From contig JAEZLR010000031.1 in NCBI GenBank assembly GCA_023415205.1, forward strand, positions 1-31,226: DNA of 31,226 nt, read 5' to 3'. A model generated the notes under the pieces. The model searched no databases, had not been told where the DNA came from, and saw only the letters and a program-made list of their open reading frames with translations. Source of the DNA: Bacillota bacterium (GTDB lineage: Bacteria > Bacillota > Clostridia > DSM-8532). Shown piece by piece: positions 1-8,282 of the stretch; positions within the stretch are counted from its first letter, which is position 1; each line of letters starts with the position of its first letter. Position numbers and translations under genes: made by a program.

Positions 1-2161
1 CTTCAATCTTGGAGACGCCACTCCCGTCCAGGAACCAACCACCAACATTGATGGTTCCACTAACTGTCTGCCCTTGGGATGGTGTTTCCAGGCCACCTAT
101 TGCCGGGAGGGTGTTGGATACTATGATAGTCCTGGCTGCAAGGCTGGTTTGAACATACGTTGCGCCTGTTTCCCTAATTACAATATTATGACTCCCATTG
201 GATAATTTCGTAGTATCAAGCGAGTAACTAAACCCGCATTTGCTGTTTTTATAATTAGGATAAGCGGATGCAACGTCAGGTCTTTCGCCCCCATAAGTTG
301 CAACACCATTAACTACGCCATCTACCAAAACTTCAATTTTTGATACACCTTTACTATCCAGGAACCAACCCCCTATATAGACATTCCCATTTACAGTCTG
401 ACCCTGAGTTGGTGTTTCTAGGCTACCTATAGGCTTGGTTTCAAAAGGTATGGACGCATCAACAAGCCCATATCCGTAGGTATTGTCAAAACCTGCAGTT
501 CCTAGGTCTTTAGTGCTCGTCAAAATTGTTTGTCGTATTTCGGTGTTAGTCTTTTGTGGATTTTTGGCCCATATAAGCGCTGTTATGGCTGCTATATGAG
601 GAGCAGCGGCACTTGTACCATAGAAGGGAGAAGGAAAACCACCTGCACCTGTAACACTCACACCGTCAATTCCACAAACTTCTGGTTTAATATGTCTGGT
701 CGATCCTCCCCGTAAAGTTACAGGGCCTCTCGATGAATAAGAAGCAATCTGAGTGGCCTCAGAAGCATTGATCGCGCCTACAGCTATAACCTCCTCAACT
801 GCAGCATGCCCAAAAATAGAGTCGGCCGGTATAATATTATTCGTATATGGCCTGGAAGCATAAATATACAGTTCAAGTATGTTTGAAGAATTGTCCGTGA
901 ACCTTCTTACATTAATTGCTACATCTTGGGGTTCGCTTGTATCATTTTTATATGTTACTCTCTCGAAAGGATCGTCACTGCCTTCTTGATAAGTTTGACT
1001 ACTTGCTAATTTACTCCCTCCATTTGCGTCCAACAAAAAAAGATCATAATCATTCCCTGATGAACCAAAAGCATCATCCCATTGCAAAATAACTTGTATA
1101 GCTTCTCCCGGTAGTACATTTATATAGATATCTTGTGCACTAGCTTTGCCGGCACTAAAATCGTGGTGTTTAGGATACTTTACAGAATCATAGTACCTGC
1201 CTTGGTAATGACTCTTTCCTGCATTTCCTGCTGAGGAAATATAAACTATACCAGCAGTGTTTATGACATTTTTTATGTGTTTGGCAACTACCCCATCCTC
1301 AAAAAAGGGTTCAGTTATCCATCCAACGTCATCCACAATAATATTACAACCTGCATTTACTAAATTAGTAATGGCTTGATTGAATTCTATAGTGTTTGTT
1401 CCGGCATCATGAAAGTAGAGCTTCGCACCTGGAGCTAAATCATAAATAATCTCGAGCATTGCAGTCCCTTCATCACCGCCGAGCTTATTACTTAAGATTT
1501 TTAAATCTGATGGAAGCTCCTTTGCACTAATTGAAGAGCTATAGCTCGTTACGCCATCAGAAATAACTCCTATTTTGACTCCAGATCCATCGTAACCTTC
1601 ACCCATAGCTCTAACTATATCAGCTCTATGTAATGTATCACCTTCGCTCCTTACTGCGTTGAATATGGGTAGATCGACCGCCCTAACATAATCGACATCA
1701 TCTGAGGCATCTAATAAGGCAAGCATACTTACTTCCACATATGCAGCTACAAGTTTATTTTCTTTGTCCTCACTCACTAAAGTATGTAGTAATGGTTTTA
1801 CCTTTTCTATTCCGCCAAGCGTTGTCAGCTTTATATAGACATAAACTAAATCATCGTCAGCTTTTAAAGTCCTGCCTTTAACATCGAAATTCTGACCTTC
1901 TTCTATGTATTGGCTGGATTCTTGCATCGATATTCTTATGTTTGACACTTCATCGGCAATGGAAGAATCATTTTTCCCAGTTAAAGTCAGCAAACTATAC
2001 TCCAACTTTGAGACCGTCTTGCTAGACAAAATATCATTAGCAATCTTTTTTTGATTACTGTCCAAGTTATATTCAGTTGCTAAGACATTGGTTGGTAAGT
2101 ACATGATTGTAATGAGCACTGCTAATAACAATGCTAAGACCTTAAATCTGAGTGTCTTCAT
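1..2161 (-). CDS. Secreted subtilisin-fold serine protease (S8/S53-like) with C-terminal repeat domains, 3' end beyond window
   Basis: The frame is open from an ATG at 2161 to the left edge, at least 720 codons, with no stop. A ribosome site (AGGGAG) lies 8 bases upstream. Residues 1-27 form a signal peptide (KTLRFK, a hydrophobic stretch, then VLA). The protease domain covers roughly 190-560: Asp202 in GVISDGV, Glu231 in GGDEGTAMLE where ordinary subtilases have HGT, Asn313 in SSAGNAG, and Ser517 in YGTSAAAPH. A beta-rich, PPC-like insert lies between Asn313 and Ser517. From Gly579 a unit of about 110 residues starts (ETPTQGQTV, then GGWFLD around Trp599) and begins again at Gly689, so the C-terminus is repetitive. 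An Asp-Glu-Ser set is what I recall for the S53-like branch of this fold; I infer an extracellular or wall-bound endopeptidase. It has its own predicted promoter and is probably not strictly part of the polysaccharide operon. Substrate unknown. Confidence 0.9.
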   Translation of the reverse strand, partial: MKTLRFKVLALLLAVLITIMYLPTNVLATEYNLDSNQKKIANDILSSKTVSKLEYSLLTLTGKNDSSIADEVSNIRISMQESSQYIEEGQNFDVKGRTLKADDDLVYVYIKLTTLGGIEKVKPLLHTLVSEDKENKLVAAYVEVSMLALLDASDDVDYVRAVDLPIFNAVRSEGDTLHRADIVRAMGEGYDGSGVKIGVISDGVTSYSSSISAKELPSDLKILSNKLGGDEGTAMLEIIYDLAPGAKLYFHDAGTNTIEFNQAITNLVNAGCNIIVDDVGWITEPFFEDGVVAKHIKNVINTAGIVYISSAGNAGKSHYQGRYYDSVKYPKHHDFSAGKASAQDIYINVLPGEAIQVILQWDDAFGSSGNDYDLFLLDANGGSKLASSQTYQEGSDDPFERVTYKNDTSEPQDVAINVRRFTDNSSNILELYIYASRPYTNNIIPADSIFGHAAVEEVIAVGAINASEATQIASYSSRGPVTLRGGSTRHIKPEVCGIDGVSVTGAGGFPSPFYGTSAAAPHIAAITALIWAKNPQKTNTEIRQTILTSTKDLGTAGFDNTYGYGLVDASIPFETKPIGSLETPTQGQTVNGNVYIGGWFLDSKGVSKIEVLVDGVVNGVATYGGERPDVASAYPNYKNSKCGFSYSLDTTKLSNGSHNIVIRETGATYVQTSLAARTIIVSNTLPAIGGLETPSQGQTVSGTINVGGWFLDGSGVSKIE

Positions 2162-2241
2162 TTTAAATTCTCCCTATTACTTATTTAATTTATGGAAATT
2201 AAGTTGAAACAAAGAAGTGACTTACAAGAACACAAAATTTA

Positions 2242-2271
2242 AAGTTCCATAAATAAAATTTTATGGAACTT
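2242..2271. repeat. Perfect 12-bp inverted repeat in the protease leader
   Basis: Bases 2242-2253 and 2260-2271 are perfect reverse complements (core AGTTCCATAAA) around a 6-base AT loop. The element lies just downstream of the predicted -10 box at 2283-2288, so it would fall at or next to the transcript start of the protease gene. It is AT-rich. On the minus strand it is followed by TTTAAATTTTG, so it could also be a weak terminator or attenuator; operator or 5' stabilising hairpin are the alternatives. Confidence 0.6.
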
Positions 2272-2282
2272 ATTGCATATCT

Positions 2283-2311
2283 ATTATATAGCCTTCCAGG
2301 ATATAATGCAA
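2283..2311 (-). promoter_or_regulatory. Predicted sigma-A promoter for the protease gene
   Basis: On the minus strand TTGCAT (2306-2311) is separated by 17 bases from a perfect TATAAT (2283-2288). The -35 box matches the consensus at only three positions. It lies in the 159-base gap between the DHHW gene and the protease and would give a leader of about 115 bases. Confidence 0.5.
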
Positions 2312-2320
2312 GAACCCAGA

Positions 2321-3856
2321 TTACCGAACCTTAATGATAACAGGCTCATATCGGTAAGACCCGTCCTTGGAAATAATTAGGAAAGAAATTTCCCCACTAT
2401 TAAGTAATTCTTCCGCATTTAGATCAAAGATGAAACCTGAATATCGTAAGGCATCGTTATTGAAGTATTCTGCTACAGAGGCGCGCTCAATACCATAGTT
2501 ACCTGAGTAATACTGATCTCCAACTTTTACGTATATTGCACTCGCTGTGCTATCATTATTAGGATCAATGGCCCATCCAACTAGGCTAACTCTGTCCACT
2601 CCTTGACCAATTTTAATTTCCCTCTGATTTTCGACACTCGCATCATTAATCATGTCTAGCCATAAAAGCTCTGACTTTTTACTTGCTACAATCGGTAGGC
2701 TTTCTATGCCCTCTTCTACTTTCCTTATATTCTGATTAGCGAGGTTGTCCATTGTTGTATCAAACATTCGCTCTACTTGTTCGAAGATTACAATATCAGG
2801 GCTTAACGTTTCAGTTAGCTCATAGAGTCTATTGATATTTGACGTATGAATAAAGGCCGTCTCTGAAAAACTTTCAGCCAGCCATGGCGCGACTATAGGT
2901 GTAAAATAACTATCCCCAAACACCAAAGCTTTAGGATAGCTCTTTATGTCGTTTACGTAATAATGGCAGTTATGTGGTTGTTTTAAGTCCAATCCACTCA
3001 GTTTGTCCGGAACCAGATTAGCTGTTTTTGCCTTTAGATTAAACTTATAACTTGTTTCTTCAATGGGAATGGCATTATAAATACTTGATTGATTAATGTA
3101 TTGATCGACTGCAAAGTCATCAAATGTGAGAATCTTAACTCCTGGAATATATTTAGAAACTTTCTTCATAAGTTCCTGATACCCGATAAAGGCCCCATAT
3201 TCATTCCAGTGACCTTGGTCAACTCTAGGAGAATAAAGTATGGCTTCCTCCTTAGCCTTAATTAACGCATCCTTGGGTGTAAAAAATTCGATATTGGTCT
3301 TACTTGTTATATATTCAACGAGCATATCTGTTCTCGATTTATTACCAACTTTATAAATAGTATCTGGATAATATTCTGGATAAATAGTCTTTTTATCTAA
3401 CACGAGCATTGATAAAAAAGAAATATCTCTTTGATCAAGGAATAGTTTTATATTATTTAACGAGGTCGACCAATAGTTGAGCTGTTTTTCGTCTGGGAGG
3501 TTGAGATTTTGATAATCTTTAATAATCTCAGGGGTAATATAGTAGATCCAACCATCCTTACCAAGCAGAGCATCTGTTTTTGTTAACTTTCCGAATAGAT
3601 GATACTGTAGTTTAGTATTAATAATGTTGATTTCATCACGAAAACCCAAATTATCATTAAACCAATTCTCAAAATCTTCATTAATATTTAAATTTACTTT
3701 GTCATCATGGCTATAGAGCTTCGGGAAATCAGCCAGCTTCCTATTTTCAGAGGAGGAGACCCTTCCAGGAACTAAATTAACGTTCAGAAGCGGAAGGGAT
3801 ATACAGAAAATAAATATAACTAAAAATAATATGTTGATTATTTTATGTACTTTCAT
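2321..3856 (-). CDS. DHHW/AlgX-AlgJ-like SGNH acetyltransferase-type protein with extra C-terminal beta domain
   Basis: 511 residues. One N-terminal membrane anchor or uncleaved signal (about 5-30) is followed by an extracytoplasmic domain with the hallmarks of the AlgX/AlgJ/DHHW group: SSSENRKLADFP (34-45), WFNDNLGFRD (65-74), GKDGWIYY (99-106), DQGHWNEYGA (213-222) and FGDSY (313-317). The His216 and Asp/Ser315-316 motifs fit an SGNH-type O-acetyl transfer site, though the usual D-x-H spacing is one residue longer here. Residues about 402-511 form an added domain (LVGWAID, YGIER, SGF) that resembles the repeats of the downstream protease. Ribosome site AAGGAG lies 6 bases before the ATG. 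The gene starts 9 bases after the MBOAT gene. I infer it works with that gene to O-acetylate the exported polysaccharide outside the membrane. Confidence 0.85.
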   Translation of the reverse strand: MKVHKIINILFLVIFIFCISLPLLNVNLVPGRVSSSENRKLADFPKLYSHDDKVNLNINEDFENWFNDNLGFRDEINIINTKLQYHLFGKLTKTDALLGKDGWIYYITPEIIKDYQNLNLPDEKQLNYWSTSLNNIKLFLDQRDISFLSMLVLDKKTIYPEYYPDTIYKVGNKSRTDMLVEYITSKTNIEFFTPKDALIKAKEEAILYSPRVDQGHWNEYGAFIGYQELMKKVSKYIPGVKILTFDDFAVDQYINQSSIYNAIPIEETSYKFNLKAKTANLVPDKLSGLDLKQPHNCHYYVNDIKSYPKALVFGDSYFTPIVAPWLAESFSETAFIHTSNINRLYELTETLSPDIVIFEQVERMFDTTMDNLANQNIRKVEEGIESLPIVASKKSELLWLDMINDASVENQREIKIGQGVDRVSLVGWAIDPNNDSTASAIYVKVGDQYYSGNYGIERASVAEYFNNDALRYSGFIFDLNAEELLNSGEISFLIISKDGSYRYEPVIIKVR

Positions 3857-3865
3857 AAAAACTCC

Positions 3866-5269
3866 TTAGAACCTAAAGTATATGAAGGGGTTATAAGTAG
3901 AGGTAGCGATAAACAATATACTAATCAAAAAAAGAATAATAGTTAATACGTTTTGAATAATATACTGTAAGCTAATACTCTTAAATTTATTCTCCATATA
4001 TCGTATCACTGGCAGAGACGAGATACCAGCAATGGCTAACATTGTGATAGTCATTGGGGTAAGATAAAACAAGACACTATACCCAATCGAATAGGGCTGA
4101 GTTAATCCAAACATTATTTTTAAATAGTTTATGGCATAATCTAAATCAGGTGATCGGAACAGCACCCAACCAATAATTACGACAAGCATTGTATAAATCC
4201 ATTTTATTAATGATGGTATCTTGATGTTAAAGCGCTTGCTGTTTTTTATGGTCCGTTCTATAATAAGAAATAGACCGTGCCATAATCCCCAAACGATAAA
4301 ATTCCAAGCTGCACCATGCCATAATCCAGTGGCTAAAAATACTATCAGGAGGTTGAAATAAACATTACCTTTCCTATTTCCTCCCAGTGGTATATAAAGA
4401 TAATCTCTAAACCACGTTGATAGCGAAATATGCCATCTTCTCCAGAATTCAGTTACTGATTTTGAGATATAGGGGTAGTTGAAATTCTCCATAAACTCAA
4501 AACCAAAGAATCTTGCTAACCCTATAGCCATATCCGAATAACCTGAAAAATCAAAATATATTTGAAAAGCATAGCAGATTACTCCAACCCAGGATGTTAA
4601 TGCTGAATTCTGATAAGGTGGAAGATTAAAAATATTATCGGCTATAGCTCCAAGCGTATTAGCAATAATAACTTTTTTACCTAAACCAATTACAAACCTT
4701 CTAATGCCTTTAGTAAACATTTCTATGTCACATGTTCTATGGTCAATTTGCTTATAGACATCACTATAACGAACAATGGGGCCAGCGATTAATTGAGGAA
4801 AAAATGAAATAAATAAACCAAGTTTAATCGGGTTTTTTTGTGCACTGACAACGTTTCTATAAACATCTATCACATAGGATAAGCCTTGAAAAGTAAAAAA
4901 TGAAATACCAATAGGTAAGAGTATGTTTTTGAGTGGTATAGTAAAATGACCTATAGCATTGATAGAGCTGACAATGAAATCAAAATACTTATAATAAAAC
5001 AAAAGACCGATATTAGATACTATAGATAATACTAGAGATATTTTACATATGTATAGTGATTTACGACTATATTCTATTAATAAAGCAAAAAGATAATTGA
5101 TTAATATTGATACTATTATAATAATAACGAATTTAGGTTCGCCCCATGCATAAAAAACTAGGCTGGCAACGAGTAGAAAAACATTCCTATATTCTATTTT
5201 TAGTATATAGTTGCCGGCTAAAACCAAAGGTAGAAACAGAAACAAAAATATAGATGAGCTGAAGACCAA
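3866..5269 (-). CDS. MBOAT family membrane O-acyltransferase (AlgI/PatA-like)
   Basis: 467 residues, strongly hydrophobic with about ten membrane segments. It shows the MBOAT signature: GPIVRYSD (163-170), the FWRRWHISLSTWFRDYLYIP block (275-294) and ATGLWHGAAWNF (313-324), with His318 as the conserved catalytic histidine. The start is TTG at 5269, supported by GGGAG about 10 bases upstream and by MVFSSSIFLFLFLPLVL, the usual N-terminus of this family. In AlgI/AlgJ-type systems the MBOAT protein moves an acetyl group from cytoplasmic acetyl-CoA across the membrane and a DHHW/AlgX-type partner places it on the glycan. The next gene is such a partner, so glycan O-acetylation is the likely job. 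Confidence 0.93.
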   Translation of the reverse strand: MVFSSSIFLFLFLPLVLAGNYILKIEYRNVFLLVASLVFYAWGEPKFVIIIIVSILINYLFALLIEYSRKSLYICKISLVLSIVSNIGLLFYYKYFDFIVSSINAIGHFTIPLKNILLPIGISFFTFQGLSYVIDVYRNVVSAQKNPIKLGLFISFFPQLIAGPIVRYSDVYKQIDHRTCDIEMFTKGIRRFVIGLGKKVIIANTLGAIADNIFNLPPYQNSALTSWVGVICYAFQIYFDFSGYSDMAIGLARFFGFEFMENFNYPYISKSVTEFWRRWHISLSTWFRDYLYIPLGGNRKGNVYFNLLIVFLATGLWHGAAWNFIVWGLWHGLFLIIERTIKNSKRFNIKIPSLIKWIYTMLVVIIGWVLFRSPDLDYAINYLKIMFGLTQPYSIGYSVLFYLTPMTITMLAIAGISSLPVIRYMENKFKSISLQYIIQNVLTIILFLISILFIATSTYNPFIYFRF

Positions 5270-5289
5270 ATTAACCCAACTCCCAATTA

Positions 5290-6495
5290 CTAATTTTTAA
5301 TGTAACGTGCTATATCCCATAGCTTCGAATCTTGAGGGATAATTTTCATTAATAAATACTTTAACGTTCTTTTTACTTTTCCGACTTTTTTATAGCTTAC
5401 TGTCCCACCATTGCATTTGGCTTGAATATATTCACCATATTCGCCGTTAACCCAATTGTAGTAACATTGCCCATCATTAACTATAAACGGATTGGTAAAT
5501 ATATTATGTATATCTTGCCGTATGTTTAATATTTGCCTATGTAATCTTGGTATTTTTTCCTTATTTGAGTAATATGCATATTTCCACTCCACTTCTCCCA
5601 GCTTATCCTGTTCCACTTTTTTAAGTTCAGCCTCATACCATTCTGATAGCTTTAGCGCATCCTTACACTGTTGATTAATGGAAATTATATAATTCAATAC
5701 AGAATGATGATGTCCTGAATCAAAACTAGAAAAATGAAAGAACTTTAATGGGTGACCATCAACCAACCAGTTATCTCCTTTTTGTATCAGACTTGTATTT
5801 GATAAATTCCACGTTGCAACATCGTATCCGGGCGTTTTAAGTATGTAGTAATTATCAAAAAAACATGGTACTAAATCAATCCATTTCTGATCCGTAAAGG
5901 TGCCAAGCCTTCCTTCGCGGTTGAGAAGCTCATATAAAGTGCAGTCATCATCAAGACAATAATGGAATAATCTATCATGCCACCATTTTAGAAATTTTCG
6001 ACCCTCTTCATCGCCCTTAACTGCAAAAAAGCCAAGGTTGAAAACTCCCTTTTTTAAAAATAGTATCTCATTTCCTATAATTAATTGCTTACAGGTATCT
6101 GGTTTTGTACTATGTGGTACAAAAACCATGCTATACTGGTCTAGTAGAGTTTCGATTTCATTCAGGGTAGAAAATACTGCAATATCAGGATCTAGATATG
6201 TGACTTTATCTGTTTTATATCTGTCCATAATTTCAAGTGCAACCCCTGGTTTAACTGCAGTGCAAATTTCGGTAACATTATACTTAAAAAAGAAAATATC
6301 AGGATTCTGGAAAATAGTAAGCTGATCGGCGAAAATAATATCATCGAAGGGCTCATTATCAATGTTAAAATCCTCTGGAAGATTATCACATAAAGAAATA
6401 ATAAATTTTGCATTATTATTATACTCTTTTAAAGATCTAGCCAATATCCTAGCTTTGGGAATATAGTTAGTCGTTATACTAGTAAAATAATACAT
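5290..6495 (-). CDS. Glycosyltransferase with GT-A fold, GT8-like
   Basis: 401 residues, soluble. YLDPDIAVF (100-108) supplies a DxD-type metal and nucleotide-sugar site (Asp102, Asp104). VFNLGFFAVK near 154-163, FLKWWHDRL and FTDQKWIDLVP are the downstream substrate-side blocks common to nucleotide-diphospho-sugar transferases of this type. The N-terminus (MYYFTSITTNYIPKARILARSL) reads like the first Rossmann strand and helix of this fold. Ribosome site GAGGTAG overlaps the stop region of the upstream gene (2-base gap), so translation is probably coupled. It probably adds one sugar to the cytoplasmic polysaccharide or its terminal cap. Donor and acceptor cannot be read from the sequence. Confidence 0.8.
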   Translation of the reverse strand: MYYFTSITTNYIPKARILARSLKEYNNNAKFIISLCDNLPEDFNIDNEPFDDIIFADQLTIFQNPDIFFFKYNVTEICTAVKPGVALEIMDRYKTDKVTYLDPDIAVFSTLNEIETLLDQYSMVFVPHSTKPDTCKQLIIGNEILFLKKGVFNLGFFAVKGDEEGRKFLKWWHDRLFHYCLDDDCTLYELLNREGRLGTFTDQKWIDLVPCFFDNYYILKTPGYDVATWNLSNTSLIQKGDNWLVDGHPLKFFHFSSFDSGHHHSVLNYIISINQQCKDALKLSEWYEAELKKVEQDKLGEVEWKYAYYSNKEKIPRLHRQILNIRQDIHNIFTNPFIVNDGQCYYNWVNGEYGEYIQAKCNGGTVSYKKVGKVKRTLKYLLMKIIPQDSKLWDIARYIKN

Positions 6496-6497
6496 GT

Positions 6498-8282
6498 CTA
6501 CCTCTTCATTCTCCTTTTTATGCTATTTATAAATTTCCACCACTTTGTACTTTTAATTTTATCTAATTCTAATTTTAATAGCAATAAATTATTTTTAAGA
6601 TCAAATTCATTTTTAGAAAATTGTTCAATAATTGTTTCTTTCTCTTCTATTACCTTAGCAAGTAGGGCTAAGTCACTATTTTTCTCTTTAAGTTCTTTGT
6701 CTTTTTGCCCTGCGTATTCAGTCACACTTTCCAGTTCTTTTTCTTTTTGCCTTGCATATTCAGTCACGCTTTTTAGTTCTTTATTCAAGTTTTCAACATT
6801 AATTTTCATTACATTTATAGTAATAGTGTTTTCTGCAAAACATTTTTCAAGTTCATTAGTTGTAACAACCATCTCATCAATAATATTATCCTTTTGCCTT
6901 GCATATCTGGTAACTTCATCTATATATTTATTTAGCTTGTCTATCTCAATTTTCATTTCGTCTAAATATTTATTTTGATTGTTTATTTCCCTTTCTTTAG
7001 TATCAATATAATTATTTATAGCTACCTCTTTTTTATTAATATACTCATTGAGCTTACTAATATCTTCATCTCTCTTAACTAAAACTTCTTTTAACTTTTC
7101 AGCTTCATTTGAGTTAACTTCATTCAGGCGGTTATGAAGGTTAATAATTTCATTATCTTTTGAATACAAAATAAAGTTTAGTTTATTTACTGCATCTTCG
7201 ACTCCCAAAATTTCTAAAGTGACATCTAGCTTTAAGAATGTAGCATCGGTAAAATCACCCAAAATTTCGAAATACGGATCAGTGGTAAGAAACTCATCAA
7301 ATTCATCATTATGAATATGGATATTCTTAGGCATGATAGAAGTAACTATTCCATCACTTGAAATAGTATTTATTTTGCATTTACAGCATAAGCCTTCAGT
7401 AGGATCCCATCTAATCTTTTGAATATTCCTAAATTTAATTAAATCAAAGGTAAAGGAACAGTGTTGATCTAATCCTTCATTCTCTGCGGTAATACGCGTA
7501 GTTTCTGAGTATCCATATCCGCAATCAATATATAGGTTGCTCTTACTAAAGGCAGAGTATGTGTTATTGAAGTTCTTTACTATATCAAGCTCTTGAAAAT
7601 GTTCCTCAAAATAGGTGGTTTTAGTACAACATAAGATTATCTGGTACACGTTCCCTGTAGGCCTTGCGTAAAGATACCGTATAATTTCATCAGGCAATTT
7701 ATCAATACTATTCTGGAACTCAATGGGCCTAGCTACACGTATACAGTCGTCTTTTTCAATACTGTAACCGCATTGGGTCAGCATATCTTTAGCAGAGCCA
7801 TAAGTAAAATACTTTAAATGTGTATTATCCAGAATTCCAATATTCTGATAATCAAATCTATCAAAAAGTAAGTCTGCAATTACCGAATTGTGTGAGACGT
7901 TTGGTATGGAAATTAAGAGCCTCCCTTCTTCCTTCAGAAAATCTTTTACCTTAACCAAAGTTCTATCTGGATACTTTAAATGCTCTAAAACATCAGAAAA
8001 AATAATATAATCAAACTTCTGCCCTGAAAGCTCCTTCGTCCATTCAAAAGACTCAATATCACCTAATATAGAGAGGCTGCTGTATTGAGAAGCAATTTTA
8101 TAAGCCTCCTCATCAATTTCAACTATGGTTACATCACAGGACATAAACTCCTTAAGATATTTGGTTAGGCGGCCCGTAGCGGGCCCAACCTCTAATATTT
8201 TGCTGTTTGGTCTTATCATCTTAATCAGAACAGAAAGATTGTTCCGTTCATCTAGATTAAGACTTGCATCGTATTTATTCAT
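6498..8282 (-). CDS. SAM-dependent methyltransferase fused to a long C-terminal coiled coil, candidate glycan-terminating ruler
   Basis: 594 residues. Residues about 20-190 are a class I methyltransferase: ILEVGPATGRL (29-39, motif I), VTIVEIDEEA (acidic end of strand 2), and FDYIIFSDVLEHL with the DVLEH block of the Methyltransf_11/23 group. A middle region (about 200-365) is unrecognised. From about 370 to 575 the protein is a near-continuous Lys/Glu/Asn-rich coiled coil, ending in a basic tail (STKWWKFINSIKRRMKR) that may bind membrane. Its start ATG overlaps the stop of the Wzt gene by 8 bases, with GGAG 8 bases upstream. Methyltransferase plus coiled coil beside a Wzm/Wzt exporter with a C-terminal domain matches the logic of E. 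coli WbdD, which caps chains and sets length. No kinase domain was recognised. The ruler role is inference. Confidence 0.8.
   Translation of the reverse strand: MNKYDASLNLDERNNLSVLIKMIRPNSKILEVGPATGRLTKYLKEFMSCDVTIVEIDEEAYKIASQYSSLSILGDIESFEWTKELSGQKFDYIIFSDVLEHLKYPDRTLVKVKDFLKEEGRLLISIPNVSHNSVIADLLFDRFDYQNIGILDNTHLKYFTYGSAKDMLTQCGYSIEKDDCIRVARPIEFQNSIDKLPDEIIRYLYARPTGNVYQIILCCTKTTYFEEHFQELDIVKNFNNTYSAFSKSNLYIDCGYGYSETTRITAENEGLDQHCSFTFDLIKFRNIQKIRWDPTEGLCCKCKINTISSDGIVTSIMPKNIHIHNDEFDEFLTTDPYFEILGDFTDATFLKLDVTLEILGVEDAVNKLNFILYSKDNEIINLHNRLNEVNSNEAEKLKEVLVKRDEDISKLNEYINKKEVAINNYIDTKEREINNQNKYLDEMKIEIDKLNKYIDEVTRYARQKDNIIDEMVVTTNELEKCFAENTITINVMKINVENLNKELKSVTEYARQKEKELESVTEYAGQKDKELKEKNSDLALLAKVIEEKETIIEQFSKNEFDLKNNLLLLKLELDKIKSTKWWKFINSIKRRMKR
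6691..6774 (-). repeat. 42-bp tandem repeat inside the coiled-coil coding region
   Basis: Two adjacent 42-base units (6691-6732 and 6733-6774) encode ELKSVTEYARQKEK and ELESVTEYAGQKDK, 14 residues each, which is exactly two heptads. A diverged relative (VTRYARQKDN) is encoded upstream in the gene near 6889-6918. Copy-number change by slippage would alter coiled-coil length without breaking frame or heptad register. Confidence 0.85.

Noticed and set aside
6520..6978. Plus-strand open frame of 152 codons rich in Ser/Leu/Phe
   Set aside because: It is the antisense of the Lys/Glu-rich coiled-coil region; the composition explains the absence of stops.
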